A stretch of 10,749 nt of DNA from Balneola sp. (GCA_002730655.1 PCAT01000113.1:1-10749); one strand, 5' to 3'. Shown: positions 1 through 5,948, counted from the first letter of the stretch. Made by a program: numbers and translations. Notes: a model not told the origin generated them from the sequence alone.

Positions 1-163
1 AATGAAAGCTGATGGTCATACTTGGAATCAAAGCCATAAGCCTCATTGGATAAATTATAGAAATGATATTCCTAATTGCTTAGGCGTAATTAGAGAATAT
101 CGAAGTTTATTAGAACAAATGAAAGCACAAAATGATAGCATGGCATCCAATATGGTTACTTAG
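1..163 (+). CDS. C-terminal end of an unidentified protein (partial)
   Basis: An open frame already in phase at base 2 runs to TAG at 161-163. About 53 residues are visible, beginning KADGHTWNQSHKPHWINY after a Met codon at base 2. That Met could be internal, because the frame may extend left of the window. The visible part is polar, rich in Trp, His and Asn, with no membrane segment and no motif I recognise. Its last 32 bases overlap the desaturase start in another frame, which suggests translational coupling. No function can be assigned. Confidence 0.6.
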   Translation, partial: MKADGHTWNQSHKPHWINYRNDIPNCLGVIREYRSLLEQMKAQNDSMASNMVT

Positions 164-881
164 AACAGTACAATTTCTAGGAGTTGCATCTCTAATTTTG
201 TGTTGGGGACAAGCAGACATACTATTAGTTGTATTGTTTACTTTTTTAATTGCTATATGTGGACAAGGAATTGGTCAGCATCGATATTTTAGTCATAAGA
301 GTTTTAAAACTGATGATATAAAGCACAAGTTATTGGCGATCTTAGCTACTTTAAGTACGAGTGGTAGTATTCTTCATTGGAGCGCGGTGCATAGATACCA
401 TCATGAGAATGCAGACACAGACAAAGACATTCATAATCCAAAGATATTAGGATATTTTAAAACATTTTTTATGTTATACAATCCAGTTAATATTCCAAAG
501 TCTTTTACTGTCAAATTACGAGATTTATTAAAAGATCCAGTTGTAATGTTTACACACAACTATTATTGGTTTATTATATTGAGTTATATTATATTTTTAG
601 CAATACTTGGTCCTACTTATCTTGTATCTTGTTATTTGATACCAGTAGGATTTGCTAGATTATCTGGTGGAATACAGAGCGCTTTTACTCATGGGCTGAT
701 GGGTTATAGAAATTTTGATATAAAAGATAAAAGTACAAATCATACTCTCTGCAATTATATTACTTTTGGAGAAGGATTACACAACAACCACCATAAATAC
801 CCTGGAAAGTACAGCTTTGTTTCTCATCCAGCAGAAATAGATCCAACTGGATGGGTTATAGAAAAGTTATGGAGAAAATAA
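132..881 (+). CDS. Fatty-acid (acyl-CoA/acyl-lipid type) desaturase
   Basis: Membrane di-iron desaturase that would introduce a double bond into a fatty acyl chain. All three histidine boxes are visible: HRYFSH (residues 50-55), HRYHH (87-91) and HNNHH (217-221, in the typical TFGEGLHNNHH context). Hydrophobic stretches lie at about 15-45, 70-82 and 143-175, as expected for a protein with membrane-embedded hairpins. At 249 residues it is compact beside the roughly 300-residue bacterial enzymes but keeps all metal ligands, so it is probably active. The ATG at 132 lies inside the upstream gene; no strong ribosome binding site is visible and no other Met occurs before residue 114. Desaturases are known auxiliary metabolic genes in marine myoviruses. 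Delta-9-type specificity is a guess from family resemblance. Confidence 0.9.
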   Translation: MIAWHPIWLLRTVQFLGVASLILCWGQADILLVVLFTFLIAICGQGIGQHRYFSHKSFKTDDIKHKLLAILATLSTSGSILHWSAVHRYHHENADTDKDIHNPKILGYFKTFFMLYNPVNIPKSFTVKLRDLLKDPVVMFTHNYYWFIILSYIIFLAILGPTYLVSCYLIPVGFARLSGGIQSAFTHGLMGYRNFDIKDKSTNHTLCNYITFGEGLHNNHHKYPGKYSFVSHPAEIDPTGWVIEKLWRK

Positions 882-919
882 TGAATGATTCAGACGATTT
901 TGAAGGAGCGCCAATATGA
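881..919 (+). other. Possible 12-codon bridging ORF before thyX
   Basis: ATG at 881-883 overlaps the desaturase TAA by one base (TAATG), and its TGA (917-919) overlaps the thyX ATG (ATGA). GGAG lies 6 nt before the start. The 12 residues read MNDSDDFEGAPI. It could be translated and couple the two genes, or be a chance reading of the intergenic spacer. Confidence 0.25.
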
Positions 920-1599
920 AGGTTAAGCTGATAAGCTATTCAAGGCCACCAATTATAGGAGAGATGAATGAAGATCTACAGGAACTTATCGCGTATTGCG
1001 CCCGTGTATCGAACCCCTCGAACCAAAACAACAGTAAAACGTCAGAAAAGCTGTTACGTTACCTTGCCAAACACAAACACTGGTCGCCTTTCGAGATGGT
1101 TAGCGTTAACTTGGAGATAGAAACCACTAGAGATATCGCGAGGCAGATACTTAGGCACAGAAGTTTCTCTTTCCAAGAGTTCAGTCAAAGATATGCAGAT
1201 CCGGTAGAAGAGCTTGAATTTACTTTAAGAGAAGCGAGACTTCAAGATCAAAAAAACAGACAAAACTCGATTGCTACTAAAGACGTAGATCTACAGATGG
1301 GTTGGTTAAAAGAACAAAGTAAAGTTTGGAACCAAGCTAAAAAATCTTACGAGTGGGCTATTGAAAATGGAATAGCAAAAGAAGTAGCTCGAGCAGTTCT
1401 TCCGGAAGGCTTGACAAATTCACGTCTTTATGTTCATGGAACTATTAGATCGTGGATACATTTTATAGAATTAAGATCAGCAAATGGCACGCAAAAAGAA
1501 AGTATTGAAATAGCTCAAGCGTGCGCAGCAGTAATTGGAGATATATTTCCACTCATAAAGGAGTATTGCCATGAGCCAACAAGTAGTTTACATAAATAA
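916..1599 (+). CDS. thyX: Flavin-dependent thymidylate synthase ThyX
   Basis: Makes dTMP from dUMP using methylene-tetrahydrofolate, FAD and NADPH, so phage DNA synthesis does not depend on host ThyA or ThyX. The diagnostic ThyX signature RHRxxSFxxxSQRY is complete at residues 80-93 (RHRSFSFQEFSQRY). The C-terminal half has the family pattern EVARAVLPEGLTNSRLYV followed by WIHFIELR. Length (227 residues) is normal. AAGGAG stands 8 nt before the ATG, so the start is well supported. It is preceded by the desaturase and overlaps the zinc-finger gene at 1571, all in one direction. This is a common nucleotide-metabolism gene of marine phages. Confidence 0.96.
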   Translation: MKVKLISYSRPPIIGEMNEDLQELIAYCARVSNPSNQNNSKTSEKLLRYLAKHKHWSPFEMVSVNLEIETTRDIARQILRHRSFSFQEFSQRYADPVEELEFTLREARLQDQKNRQNSIATKDVDLQMGWLKEQSKVWNQAKKSYEWAIENGIAKEVARAVLPEGLTNSRLYVHGTIRSWIHFIELRSANGTQKESIEIAQACAAVIGDIFPLIKEYCHEPTSSLHK

Positions 1600-1726
1600 A
1601 GAAAGATTTTATTGTGATGGAGGAGACGAATTAGGTCATCCAAGAGTCTACTACACTATGGTTAACGGTGAAGCAGTTTGTGGTTACTGTAATATAAAAT
1701 ACGTATTGGAAAAAGATGATGAATAA
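1571..1726 (+). CDS. Small zf-CHCC-type zinc-finger protein
   Basis: A 51-residue protein starting inside the end of thyX (29-nt overlap) and ending inside the next gene. It contains FYCDGGDELGHPRVYY, then VCGYCNIKY. The C-x2-GG...GHPRVY...C-x2-C arrangement (Cys14, His22, Cys40, Cys43) matches the zf-CHCC family, which includes the NDUFS6 zinc subunit of respiratory complex I and small stand-alone proteins common in alphaproteobacteria. Stand-alone copies have no settled function that I know of. ATG 1571 has GGAG upstream (1560-1563, 7 nt). Here it could be a small zinc-binding or host-interaction protein; that role is inference, while the motif is seen directly. Confidence 0.8.
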   Translation: MSQQVVYINKERFYCDGGDELGHPRVYYTMVNGEAVCGYCNIKYVLEKDDE

Positions 1727-1925
1727 TTATACGCAAGATATGACTGGCTTAGGTACGCACGTTACTCTACCTGATCCGCCAGAATGGCCAAAGACATACA
1801 CAGTTGATGGTAAAACTATAACTATACAAGACCCAGGTCCAGAACCGGCTCGATACTACGACTGGATGTTATGGAAATTAAGACAAGATCCTAATTGGGT
1901 GGCTATGATGAATAGTGATAAGTGA
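1716..1925 (+). CDS. Hypothetical 69-residue protein
   Basis: Starts ATGATG at 1716/1719, overlapping the end of the zf-CHCC gene; the GGAAAAAG stretch just upstream is a weak ribosome binding site. The protein is Pro- and Trp-rich (LPDPPEWPKTYTVDGKTITI, then DPGPEPARYYDWMLWKLRQD), with a probable beta segment followed by a short amphipathic helix. It has no Cys, no signal peptide and no membrane segment. I do not recognise a family. The gene is last in its operon: its stop codon is followed at once by the terminator at 1933-1953. Confidence 0.75.
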   Translation: MMNNYTQDMTGLGTHVTLPDPPEWPKTYTVDGKTITIQDPGPEPARYYDWMLWKLRQDPNWVAMMNSDK

Positions 1926-1932
1926 TTTTTTT

Positions 1933-1953
1933 TCACTTTGAGGTGATTTTTTT
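1933..1953 (+). terminator. Rho-independent terminator closing the first operon
   Basis: TCACT (1933-1937) pairs with GGTGA (1942-1946, one G-U pair) around a TTGA loop, followed by seven T. An alternative upstream hairpin (AAGTGA 1920-1925 with TCACTT 1933-1938) shares one arm. It sits 8 nt after a stop codon and directly before a promoter, the expected place for an operon boundary. Confidence 0.75.
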
Positions 1954-1954
1954 G

Positions 1955-1983
1955 TTTACAAAGCCTTTTTTTTATGGTATAAT
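1955..1983 (+). promoter_or_regulatory. Strong sigma70-like promoter with extended -10
   Basis: TTTACA (1955-1960), 17-nt spacer, TATAAT (1978-1983), with TG one base before the -10. Transcription would start near 1990, giving a leader of about 29 nt with AAGGAG before the ATG at 2019. The promoter closely resembles the one at 5967-5995, including TTTTATGnTATAATATA around the -10. It uses host RNA polymerase signals, so early expression is likely. Confidence 0.85.
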
Positions 1984-2018
1984 ATACTTATAAAATAAAA
2001 AATTAAGGAGTTGAAGAT

Positions 2019-2300
2019 ATGAAAAAGTTAGTTTTAAAAAATTTAGGTAAACTAATCGTTGAAACTGCAAATGAAGCTAAGTCTGATTGGGCCATAAAGG
2101 AAGATATGGCTGAGATGTACAAGGCTGATTGGATAGATTACGTTAACGTAAATGACTTAATCGTATGTGGAAAGACTCACACCGCTATGAAAAAGCTTCA
2201 GTACATGGACACTCTTCCAAGAGACAATGCAATCATAGCGATCGCAAAGGACTTAGGTAGTAAGTGGGTCCTTGAAAATCTTAACTATCACGTAGCTTAA
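2019..2300 (+). CDS. Hypothetical 93-residue protein
   Basis: First gene after the 1955 promoter, with AAGGAG 9 nt before its ATG. The protein is mixed-charge, soluble and probably mostly helical (KKLVLKNLGKLIVETANEAK at the N terminus, then DAIIAIAK-like helix near residues 70-80 and a C-terminal helix). There is one Cys (residue 50), no signal peptide and no recognisable domain. Being first in a strongly promoted operon suggests an early, abundant product that may take part in host take-over; this is inferred from position only. Confidence 0.8.
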   Translation: MKKLVLKNLGKLIVETANEAKSDWAIKEDMAEMYKADWIDYVNVNDLIVCGKTHTAMKKLQYMDTLPRDNAIIAIAKDLGSKWVLENLNYHVA

Positions 2301-2314
2301 AGAAGGAGAATATT

Positions 2315-2536
2315 ATGGGTAAAGTGAAAAATTACATGATGGATATTGAAGAGAAAATCTTTGGTATTGACGGTTTCGAAAACAAGATTTCAGAATCAGA
2401 AAACACTTCTGAAGTAAAGTCTTGGGTTAACGAACAACTTGGCCTCAAATCACATTTTGATATCGGCATCGCATCAGACGTCGTGGATAATTGCTGGAAT
2501 GAATTTTGGGGTAGCGTTCATGGGCCTTATGGTTAA
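2315..2536 (+). CDS. Hypothetical small phage protein (73 residues)
   Basis: AAGGAG lies 7 nt before ATG 2315, 14 nt after the previous stop. Acidic, soluble and helical, beginning MGKVKNYMMDIEEKIFGIDG and ending in a Trp-rich tail (NCWNEFWGSVHG). The general pattern resembles small conserved proteins of T4-like cyanophages, from memory and without a search. No catalytic motif. Its last 8 bases overlap the chosen start of the cell-wall hydrolase, so the two are probably translationally coupled. Confidence 0.8.
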   Translation: MGKVKNYMMDIEEKIFGIDGFENKISESENTSEVKSWVNEQLGLKSHFDIGIASDVVDNCWNEFWGSVHGPYG

Positions 2537-3086
2537 GACCATGTCATTGGTAAAGGGCGGCACAGCCGCCCTAGTGATGCTCGGTGGACTAGCGTTTTGT
2601 GGTACACCAGCTCCAGCATACGAAGCTAGTGCAGGTTCGGTTCATATAGCCATACATGAACAGAAATGCCTAGCTGATAATATTTACTGGGAAGCTCGAA
2701 ATCAGCCAACGAAAGGCATGATGGCAGTAGCTATGGTTACTAGAAATCGAGTTAAGGACGATAGGTATCCTCACTCTTATTGCGAAGTTGTAACTCAAGG
2801 TCCTACTAAACCATCTTGGAAAGATCCAGAAGTTTGGTATCCAGTAAGACACAGATGCCAGTTTAGTTGGTATTGCGATGGCAAAGGCGATAAGATACCA
2901 AAGGTAGATATAGATTTATATGGCTTTATTCAAATGCTAGCTTTTAAAACATATCATAATGAACTAGAAGATTTTACGAATGGCGCCACACACTATCATG
3001 CAGAATACGTGAAACCAGAATGGGCAGCCACTAAAACTATGACAATGCAGATTGGCGAACATATATTTTATAGATGGGAAAGATGA
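2529..3086 (+). CDS. Secreted SleB-type cell-wall hydrolase (Hydrolase_2), putative endolysin
   Basis: Probably cleaves peptidoglycan glycan strands. The SleB/CwlJ-type core is complete: NIYWEARNQPTKGMMAVAMV with the probable catalytic Glu at residue 55 (185-residue numbering), then NRV, CQFSWYCDG (about 110-118) and the C-terminal GATHYHAEYVKPEW. The N terminus (MVKTMSLVKGGTAALVMLGG... then PAPAYEA) is a signal peptide with cleavage near residue 30, so export would be by the Sec route rather than through a holin. The frame stays open back to 2439, but ATG 2529 (or 2520) places the signal sequence properly and overlaps the upstream stop. LAFC resembles a lipobox but has Phe before Cys, so a lipoprotein is unlikely. 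The next gene overlaps by ATGA. Confidence 0.9.
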   Translation: MVKTMSLVKGGTAALVMLGGLAFCGTPAPAYEASAGSVHIAIHEQKCLADNIYWEARNQPTKGMMAVAMVTRNRVKDDRYPHSYCEVVTQGPTKPSWKDPEVWYPVRHRCQFSWYCDGKGDKIPKVDIDLYGFIQMLAFKTYHNELEDFTNGATHYHAEYVKPEWAATKTMTMQIGEHIFYRWER

Positions 3087-3427
3087 TGAGAAAATTTATA
3101 TATGACTCTTGGAACTCTGTAATGGATCATAAAAATAATCCATTACGCCACATTCCAGATTTAAACGTAAGACACATGGCCATGCAAATACTGGCTTGGA
3201 TGTGGTGCGTAGCATTTTCAATGTATTTTGGAAGCATGTGGGTGTTTGGAATGACTGCGATCGCACACCTGTTTATTATTGGAGCAATTGTAGTTACTGT
3301 TGCTACATTCTCTTCTGCAAAAACTATGAATTGGACATATCGTACTCCAAGTCGAGCTCGAGCTATGTATCATAATGGCAAGAGAATAGAACTAGATAAG
3401 AATGATGTTGGAGGAGAACACGAGTGA
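3083..3427 (+). CDS. Two-helix membrane protein, possible holin or lysis partner
   Basis: ATG 3083 overlaps the hydrolase TGA (ATGA), with GGGAAAG just upstream; an in-frame ATG at 3074 is less likely. The protein (114 residues) has a basic soluble N terminus, two adjacent hydrophobic segments at about 33-52 and 54-76 separated by a very short turn, and a polar C-terminal tail (RTPSRARAMYHNGKRIELDK). A hairpin membrane protein beside an endolysin is a typical holin setting, but the sequence shows no family signature and the hydrolase carries its own signal peptide. Holin function is therefore only a hypothesis. GGAGGAG near its end serves the next gene. Confidence 0.75.
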   Translation: MMRKFIYDSWNSVMDHKNNPLRHIPDLNVRHMAMQILAWMWCVAFSMYFGSMWVFGMTAIAHLFIIGAIVVTVATFSSAKTMNWTYRTPSRARAMYHNGKRIELDKNDVGGEHE

Positions 3428-3612
3428 GTATGTATACCAATGACGATATAATGGATAAATTAAATGAGCTTGAACTTAAGATAGATAATATAGAAAGTAA
3501 AGTAGACAGTTTAGATGATAATCTTAAAAAGCATATTAAGTTCATTGACAAGACCTATGAAGGTCTTAAAAACCCAATCGCAACCGCAACAAGATTCCTC
3601 AGAGGAAGATAA
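3424..3612 (+). CDS. Small coiled-coil protein (62 residues)
   Basis: GTG start at 3424 overlaps the previous stop (GTGA), with GGAGGAG 7 nt upstream; an ATG two codons later is an alternative. Residues about 8-42 form clear heptads of Ile, Leu and Val between charged residues (DIMDKLNELELKIDNIESKV and onward), a predicted coiled coil for self- or partner association. The tail is basic (ATATRFLRGR). There is no membrane segment. It is co-transcribed with the hydrolase and the membrane protein. Function unknown; it may be a soluble partner of the membrane protein. Confidence 0.8.
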   Translation: MSMYTNDDIMDKLNELELKIDNIESKVDSLDDNLKKHIKFIDKTYEGLKNPIATATRFLRGR

Positions 3613-3624
3613 TAAGGAAACAAA

Positions 3625-4383
3625 TTGAAAATTGTAATCGCAGGATATGGTTACGTTGGAAAGGCTGTAGAAGCAGCTCTTAAAAGCTATCACGATATTA
3701 GAGTGGTAGATCCAGCCATTAACGACGACACCATTAACAGTAAAATATATGACGCATTGATTATATGCGTATCGACACCAGAAGGATTAGATGGCTGGTG
3801 TAACATGCAAAACGTGTACGATGTTGTAAAACAGTCAACGTACAAACCTATTTTAATAAAAAGTACTATCAGCTTAGAAGGTTGGAAACATTTGGCTGAA
3901 GAAGTACCAGAAAAAGATATATCATTTTCCCCTGAGTTCTTGAGAGCCAATACGGCTCTTGAGGATTTTGCTCAGCAGAAAACGATGTACATTAGTGAAA
4001 ACAACTTTGACTTTTGGGCTCAAATATTTAGACAGGCTTTTCCAGATATAAGTTTTAAAACCGCTGCGGCAGAAGAACTCATATTGACAAAGTATTTAAG
4101 GAATAGCTTTTTAGCTCTTAAAGTTGCATACTTTAACCAAGTCAAAGATTTATGTGATGCCACTTTTACAGACTTCGAAACAGTAAGAAGATACGTTACT
4201 GATGACGAAAGAATTGGTGATAATCATTCTTACGTTACAGAAGAAAAAGGATTTGGCGGACATTGTTTTCCAAAGGACACCGCTGCTATTTTGAACTCAG
4301 CCAGAGATGTTGGTGAAGAGTTTAGTATTTTAAGAAAAGCAGTTTCATATAACAGGAGCATAAGGAGTGGTTTACGTGAGTAG
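3625..4383 (+). CDS. Shortened UDP-glucose/GDP-mannose dehydrogenase family protein
   Basis: NAD-dependent nucleotide-sugar dehydrogenase family (for example UDP-glucose to UDP-glucuronate). The Rossmann motif GYGYVG is at residues 7-12; ICVSTPEG (47-54), KST (79-81), SPEFLRAN (102-109) and the central helix ELILTKYLRNSFLALK (Lys156, Asn160) follow. The catalytic Cys is present in GGHCFPKD (Cys214). It ends at 252 residues, whereas family members usually have about 380-450 and a third, C-terminal nucleotide-sugar-binding domain. That domain is absent, and no frameshifted remainder follows, because the next gene starts at once. TTG start with AAGGAA upstream. It may act on another substrate, pair with a host subunit, or be a streamlined phage form. 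Confidence 0.85.
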   Translation: MKIVIAGYGYVGKAVEAALKSYHDIRVVDPAINDDTINSKIYDALIICVSTPEGLDGWCNMQNVYDVVKQSTYKPILIKSTISLEGWKHLAEEVPEKDISFSPEFLRANTALEDFAQQKTMYISENNFDFWAQIFRQAFPDISFKTAAAEELILTKYLRNSFLALKVAYFNQVKDLCDATFTDFETVRRYVTDDERIGDNHSYVTEEKGFGGHCFPKDTAAILNSARDVGEEFSILRKAVSYNRSIRSGLRE

Positions 4384-4750
4384 CATTGTTGACGATGTTT
4401 TAAATTTTAAAATGAAAAAAGAAAAAAAGGTTGTAAGTAAAGAAGTGGCAGAGGCCATGGAAAAAGTAGTGAAGAGAATACCATATAAGTTTCAAGAAGA
4501 CAGGTCGATCAAAGAGCTGTTAGAACATATTAACAGTACATATGATAGCCACTATTCAAAAGAGAAGTTTCAAGCCACAGAGTTTATAATCGACGGTGGC
4601 CATGGGACAGGATTTTGTATTGGTAATATTTTAAAGTACGCTCAAAGATATGGTAAGAAAGGTACTAGAGAAGAAGCTAGAAAAGATCTATTAAAGATCT
4701 TACATTACGCTGTTATCCAACTTTACGTACATGATACTAATAAAGAGTAG
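4376..4750 (+). CDS. DUF3310-like (SaV-like) phage protein
   Basis: The chosen start is GTG 4376, 8 nt after AAGGAG (4362-4367) and overlapping the dehydrogenase end by 8 nt. The first 45 residues are basic and helical. The C-terminal part reads HYSKEKFQATEFI, then GTGFCIGNILKYAQRYGKKG, then EEARKDLLKILHYAVIQLYV. The HY...ATEFI...GN-x-LKY-x-R-x-x-KG...DL-K-x-x-x-Y order is that of DUF3310, a widespread phage family sometimes loosely labelled nucleotide kinase without good evidence. Length is 124 residues. It is the last gene of the rightward block and overlaps the convergent minus-strand gene by 14 bp. No canonical kinase P-loop is visible. Confidence 0.7.
   Translation: MSSIVDDVLNFKMKKEKKVVSKEVAEAMEKVVKRIPYKFQEDRSIKELLEHINSTYDSHYSKEKFQATEFIIDGGHGTGFCIGNILKYAQRYGKKGTREEARKDLLKILHYAVIQLYVHDTNKE
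4683..4701 (-). terminator. Inverted repeat, possible weak terminator of the leftward cassette
   Basis: AAGATCT (4683-4689) and AGATCTT (4695-4701) form a perfect 7-bp stem with a 5-nt loop. On the minus strand it lies about 36 nt beyond the stop of the last leftward gene and is followed by a short T run (TTTTC). It lies inside the DUF3310-like gene, and the T tract is poor, so it may be coincidence. Confidence 0.3.
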
Positions 4751-4955
4751 GCGTTTTTTCGTTAATATAAACTGGTTTACAATACGCGGTAGCTCTATGC
4801 TCTTCAGGTACTAAGTAACTGTGAGCGTAGTTACCGTATCTTTGTACTATTCTTGACGCAAAATAATTACAATCGTTAATATTACGAAAGTACATAGGTT
4901 GGCCACCTTGCTTAACATCACCAAGCAAAAACACTAATAAAAAAGCGTGAATCAA
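4737..4955 (-). CDS. Small exported-looking protein, unknown function
   Basis: Last gene of the leftward cassette. The favoured start is TTG at 4955, overlapping the TGA of the Cys-rich gene (TTGA), with AAGGA 8 nt upstream. A GTG at 4970 in the same frame is less well placed. The 72-residue product begins MIHAFLLVFLLGDVKQGG, a short uncharged hydrophobic N terminus that may be a signal or anchor. It continues with YFRNINDCNYFASRIVQRYG and HRATAYCKPVYINEK. Two Cys remain after the N-terminal segment and could form a disulfide in the periplasm. No family recognised. The stop is at 4737-4739, inside the convergent DUF3310-like gene. Confidence 0.65.
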   Translation of the reverse strand: MIHAFLLVFLLGDVKQGGQPMYFRNINDCNYFASRIVQRYGNYAHSYLVPEEHRATAYCKPVYINEKTPTLY

Positions 4956-5074
4956 TTCTCTTCCTTGCACTCACATGTATAGCATACATCATTTGGACAA
5001 TTAGGACACTCTGGCGAATAACAATGACATCTACATTTACATTTGTTACAGTATCTCTCTGGACTACCTGACAT
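4952..5074 (-). CDS. Very Cys-rich 40-residue protein, probable metal binder
   Basis: ATG at 5074 overlaps the TAA of the upstream secreted protein by one base (TAATG), and its TGA overlaps the next gene's TTG start. The translation contains 10 Cys and 1 His in 40 residues, mostly as C-x-C and C-x2-C pairs: YCNKCKCRCHCY, then ECPNCPNDVCYTCECK. Such spacing fits Zn or other thiophilic metal clusters, as in zinc ribbons or metallothionein-like peptides; oxidised cystines are possible if it is exported, but no signal peptide is visible. Overlap at both ends argues that it is a real gene. No known family is recognised, and the function is unknown. Confidence 0.7.
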   Translation of the reverse strand: MSGSPERYCNKCKCRCHCYSPECPNCPNDVCYTCECKEEN

Positions 5075-5442
5075 TATTTATTACCTTTCTTTATTGAATT
5101 AAGACTATCGACTATGTCGTCAATATTTGGTTCTTTACTCCAAGGATTATATACACATCTATACTGAGCTGGACAGTTATCTTCATACATCAAAGTGTAA
5201 GTCTTATTGCCTCCACGATAAACGCACGCTTGTCTACCAGTAGTCCTCGACTTTAGTCTTTTCATAAGTCTACAAGTGGTGTACTTCTTCTTTTTATCGC
5301 CAAGGCCTCTGTTTATTTTTTGCTGGTTGGTATATGGTTTCTTTTGTCCATACTTACGATCTTGTGGTTCGTAGATTTTACCTCCAGCATGAGCCAATAT
5401 AGTATAAGCAAAAAAGAGAAATGTACCTATCCATAATTTCAA
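5074..5442 (-). CDS. Secreted Cys-containing protein, unknown function
   Basis: Starts at TTG 5442 directly after the TAA of the upstream gene (TAATTG), with GAGG about 10 nt upstream. The first 20 residues (MKLWIGTFLFFAYTILAHAG) are a clear Sec signal peptide with cleavage after AHA. The mature part is about 100 residues, basic, with KKPYTNQQKINRGLGDKKKK early and four Cys (TTCRL, QACVY, EDNCPAQYRCVY) that could form two disulfides. It would act in the periplasm or envelope. No enzyme motif or known family is recognised. It lies between a membrane-anchored protein and the Cys-rich protein with one-base junctions, so all are surely co-translated. Confidence 0.8.
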   Translation of the reverse strand: MKLWIGTFLFFAYTILAHAGGKIYEPQDRKYGQKKPYTNQQKINRGLGDKKKKYTTCRLMKRLKSRTTGRQACVYRGGNKTYTLMYEDNCPAQYRCVYNPWSKEPNIDDIVDSLNSIKKGNK

Positions 5443-5925
5443 TTATAGTACGCCTCTTGTTTTCAAAGCTAGTACTAGTAACCAGAATAAAAAGCTACCT
5501 ACAATGGCAATACCGATAGTTATCGCTGTCCACTCTACAACTTTTCTTCTGTATTCTTGTTGATCATATATTGCTTTTTGTCTCTTCTTTCGAATATCTG
5601 CTTCTGTTTTAAGAAGCTCGTCCCATGCACTTGGACCTCTGGTAAGTGTAATTAGCTGACGCAACTGATTCCGCATATCTTCGGCTTTCTTTTTAGCCAT
5701 AAAGACTTGCATGGCTTCTTCTTCAACCGATCCAGCTGCGAATAATTTTTTAAATAATGGAGGTTTTTTAGTATATTCTTCTGCCTTTTTGATGTCGCTA
5801 ACAGCGCCCATCCATCTTCCAAGATCTTTTGACATGCCTTCGATGTCGCGTCCGGCGGCGAATCCAGCTTTGATAGCATTGAAAGCTCCTGTCGCAATAC
5901 TTATTGCGGCACCTACTTCTATCAT
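5443..5925 (-). CDS. C-terminally membrane-anchored helical phage protein
   Basis: First gene of the leftward cassette. ATG 5925 has GAGGAG 6 nt upstream; a TTG two codons earlier overlaps that spacing and is less likely. The 160-residue product starts with a small-residue-rich segment (MIEVGAAISIATGAFNAIKAG, possibly amphipathic or membrane-active). It continues as a charged helix (about 65-130) and ends in one strong membrane segment (about 132-154) with a basic tail. This layout suits a tail-anchored inner-membrane protein with a cytoplasmic helical domain. I recall similar unnamed proteins in marine T4-like phages but cannot check this. The late-type promoter upstream suggests a late function such as the virion or lysis. 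Confidence 0.8.
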   Translation of the reverse strand: MIEVGAAISIATGAFNAIKAGFAAGRDIEGMSKDLGRWMGAVSDIKKAEEYTKKPPLFKKLFAAGSVEEEAMQVFMAKKKAEDMRNQLRQLITLTRGPSAWDELLKTEADIRKKRQKAIYDQQEYRRKVVEWTAITIGIAIVGSFLFWLLVLALKTRGVL

Positions 5926-5948
5926 ATTCAACTCCTCTTCTTCATTAC

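Noticed and set aside
2439..2528. Longer start for the cell-wall hydrolase at 2439
   Set aside because: It would bury the signal peptide 30 residues inside the protein and overlap the upstream gene by almost 100 bases; ATG 2529 or 2520 puts the signal at the N terminus.
2585..2596. Lipoprotein signal (LAFC) in the hydrolase
   Set aside because: Phe directly before Cys does not fit the lipobox; ordinary signal-peptide cleavage after the PAPA region is more likely.
3690..3950. 86-codon minus-strand frame opposite the dehydrogenase
   Set aside because: The plus strand encodes the conserved NAD-binding and SPEFLRAN motifs; the antisense product has no motif or start signal.
5652..5897. Second minus-strand frame of 81 codons inside the same gene
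   Set aside because: It lies out of frame within the supported 160-residue gene and has no ribosome binding site.
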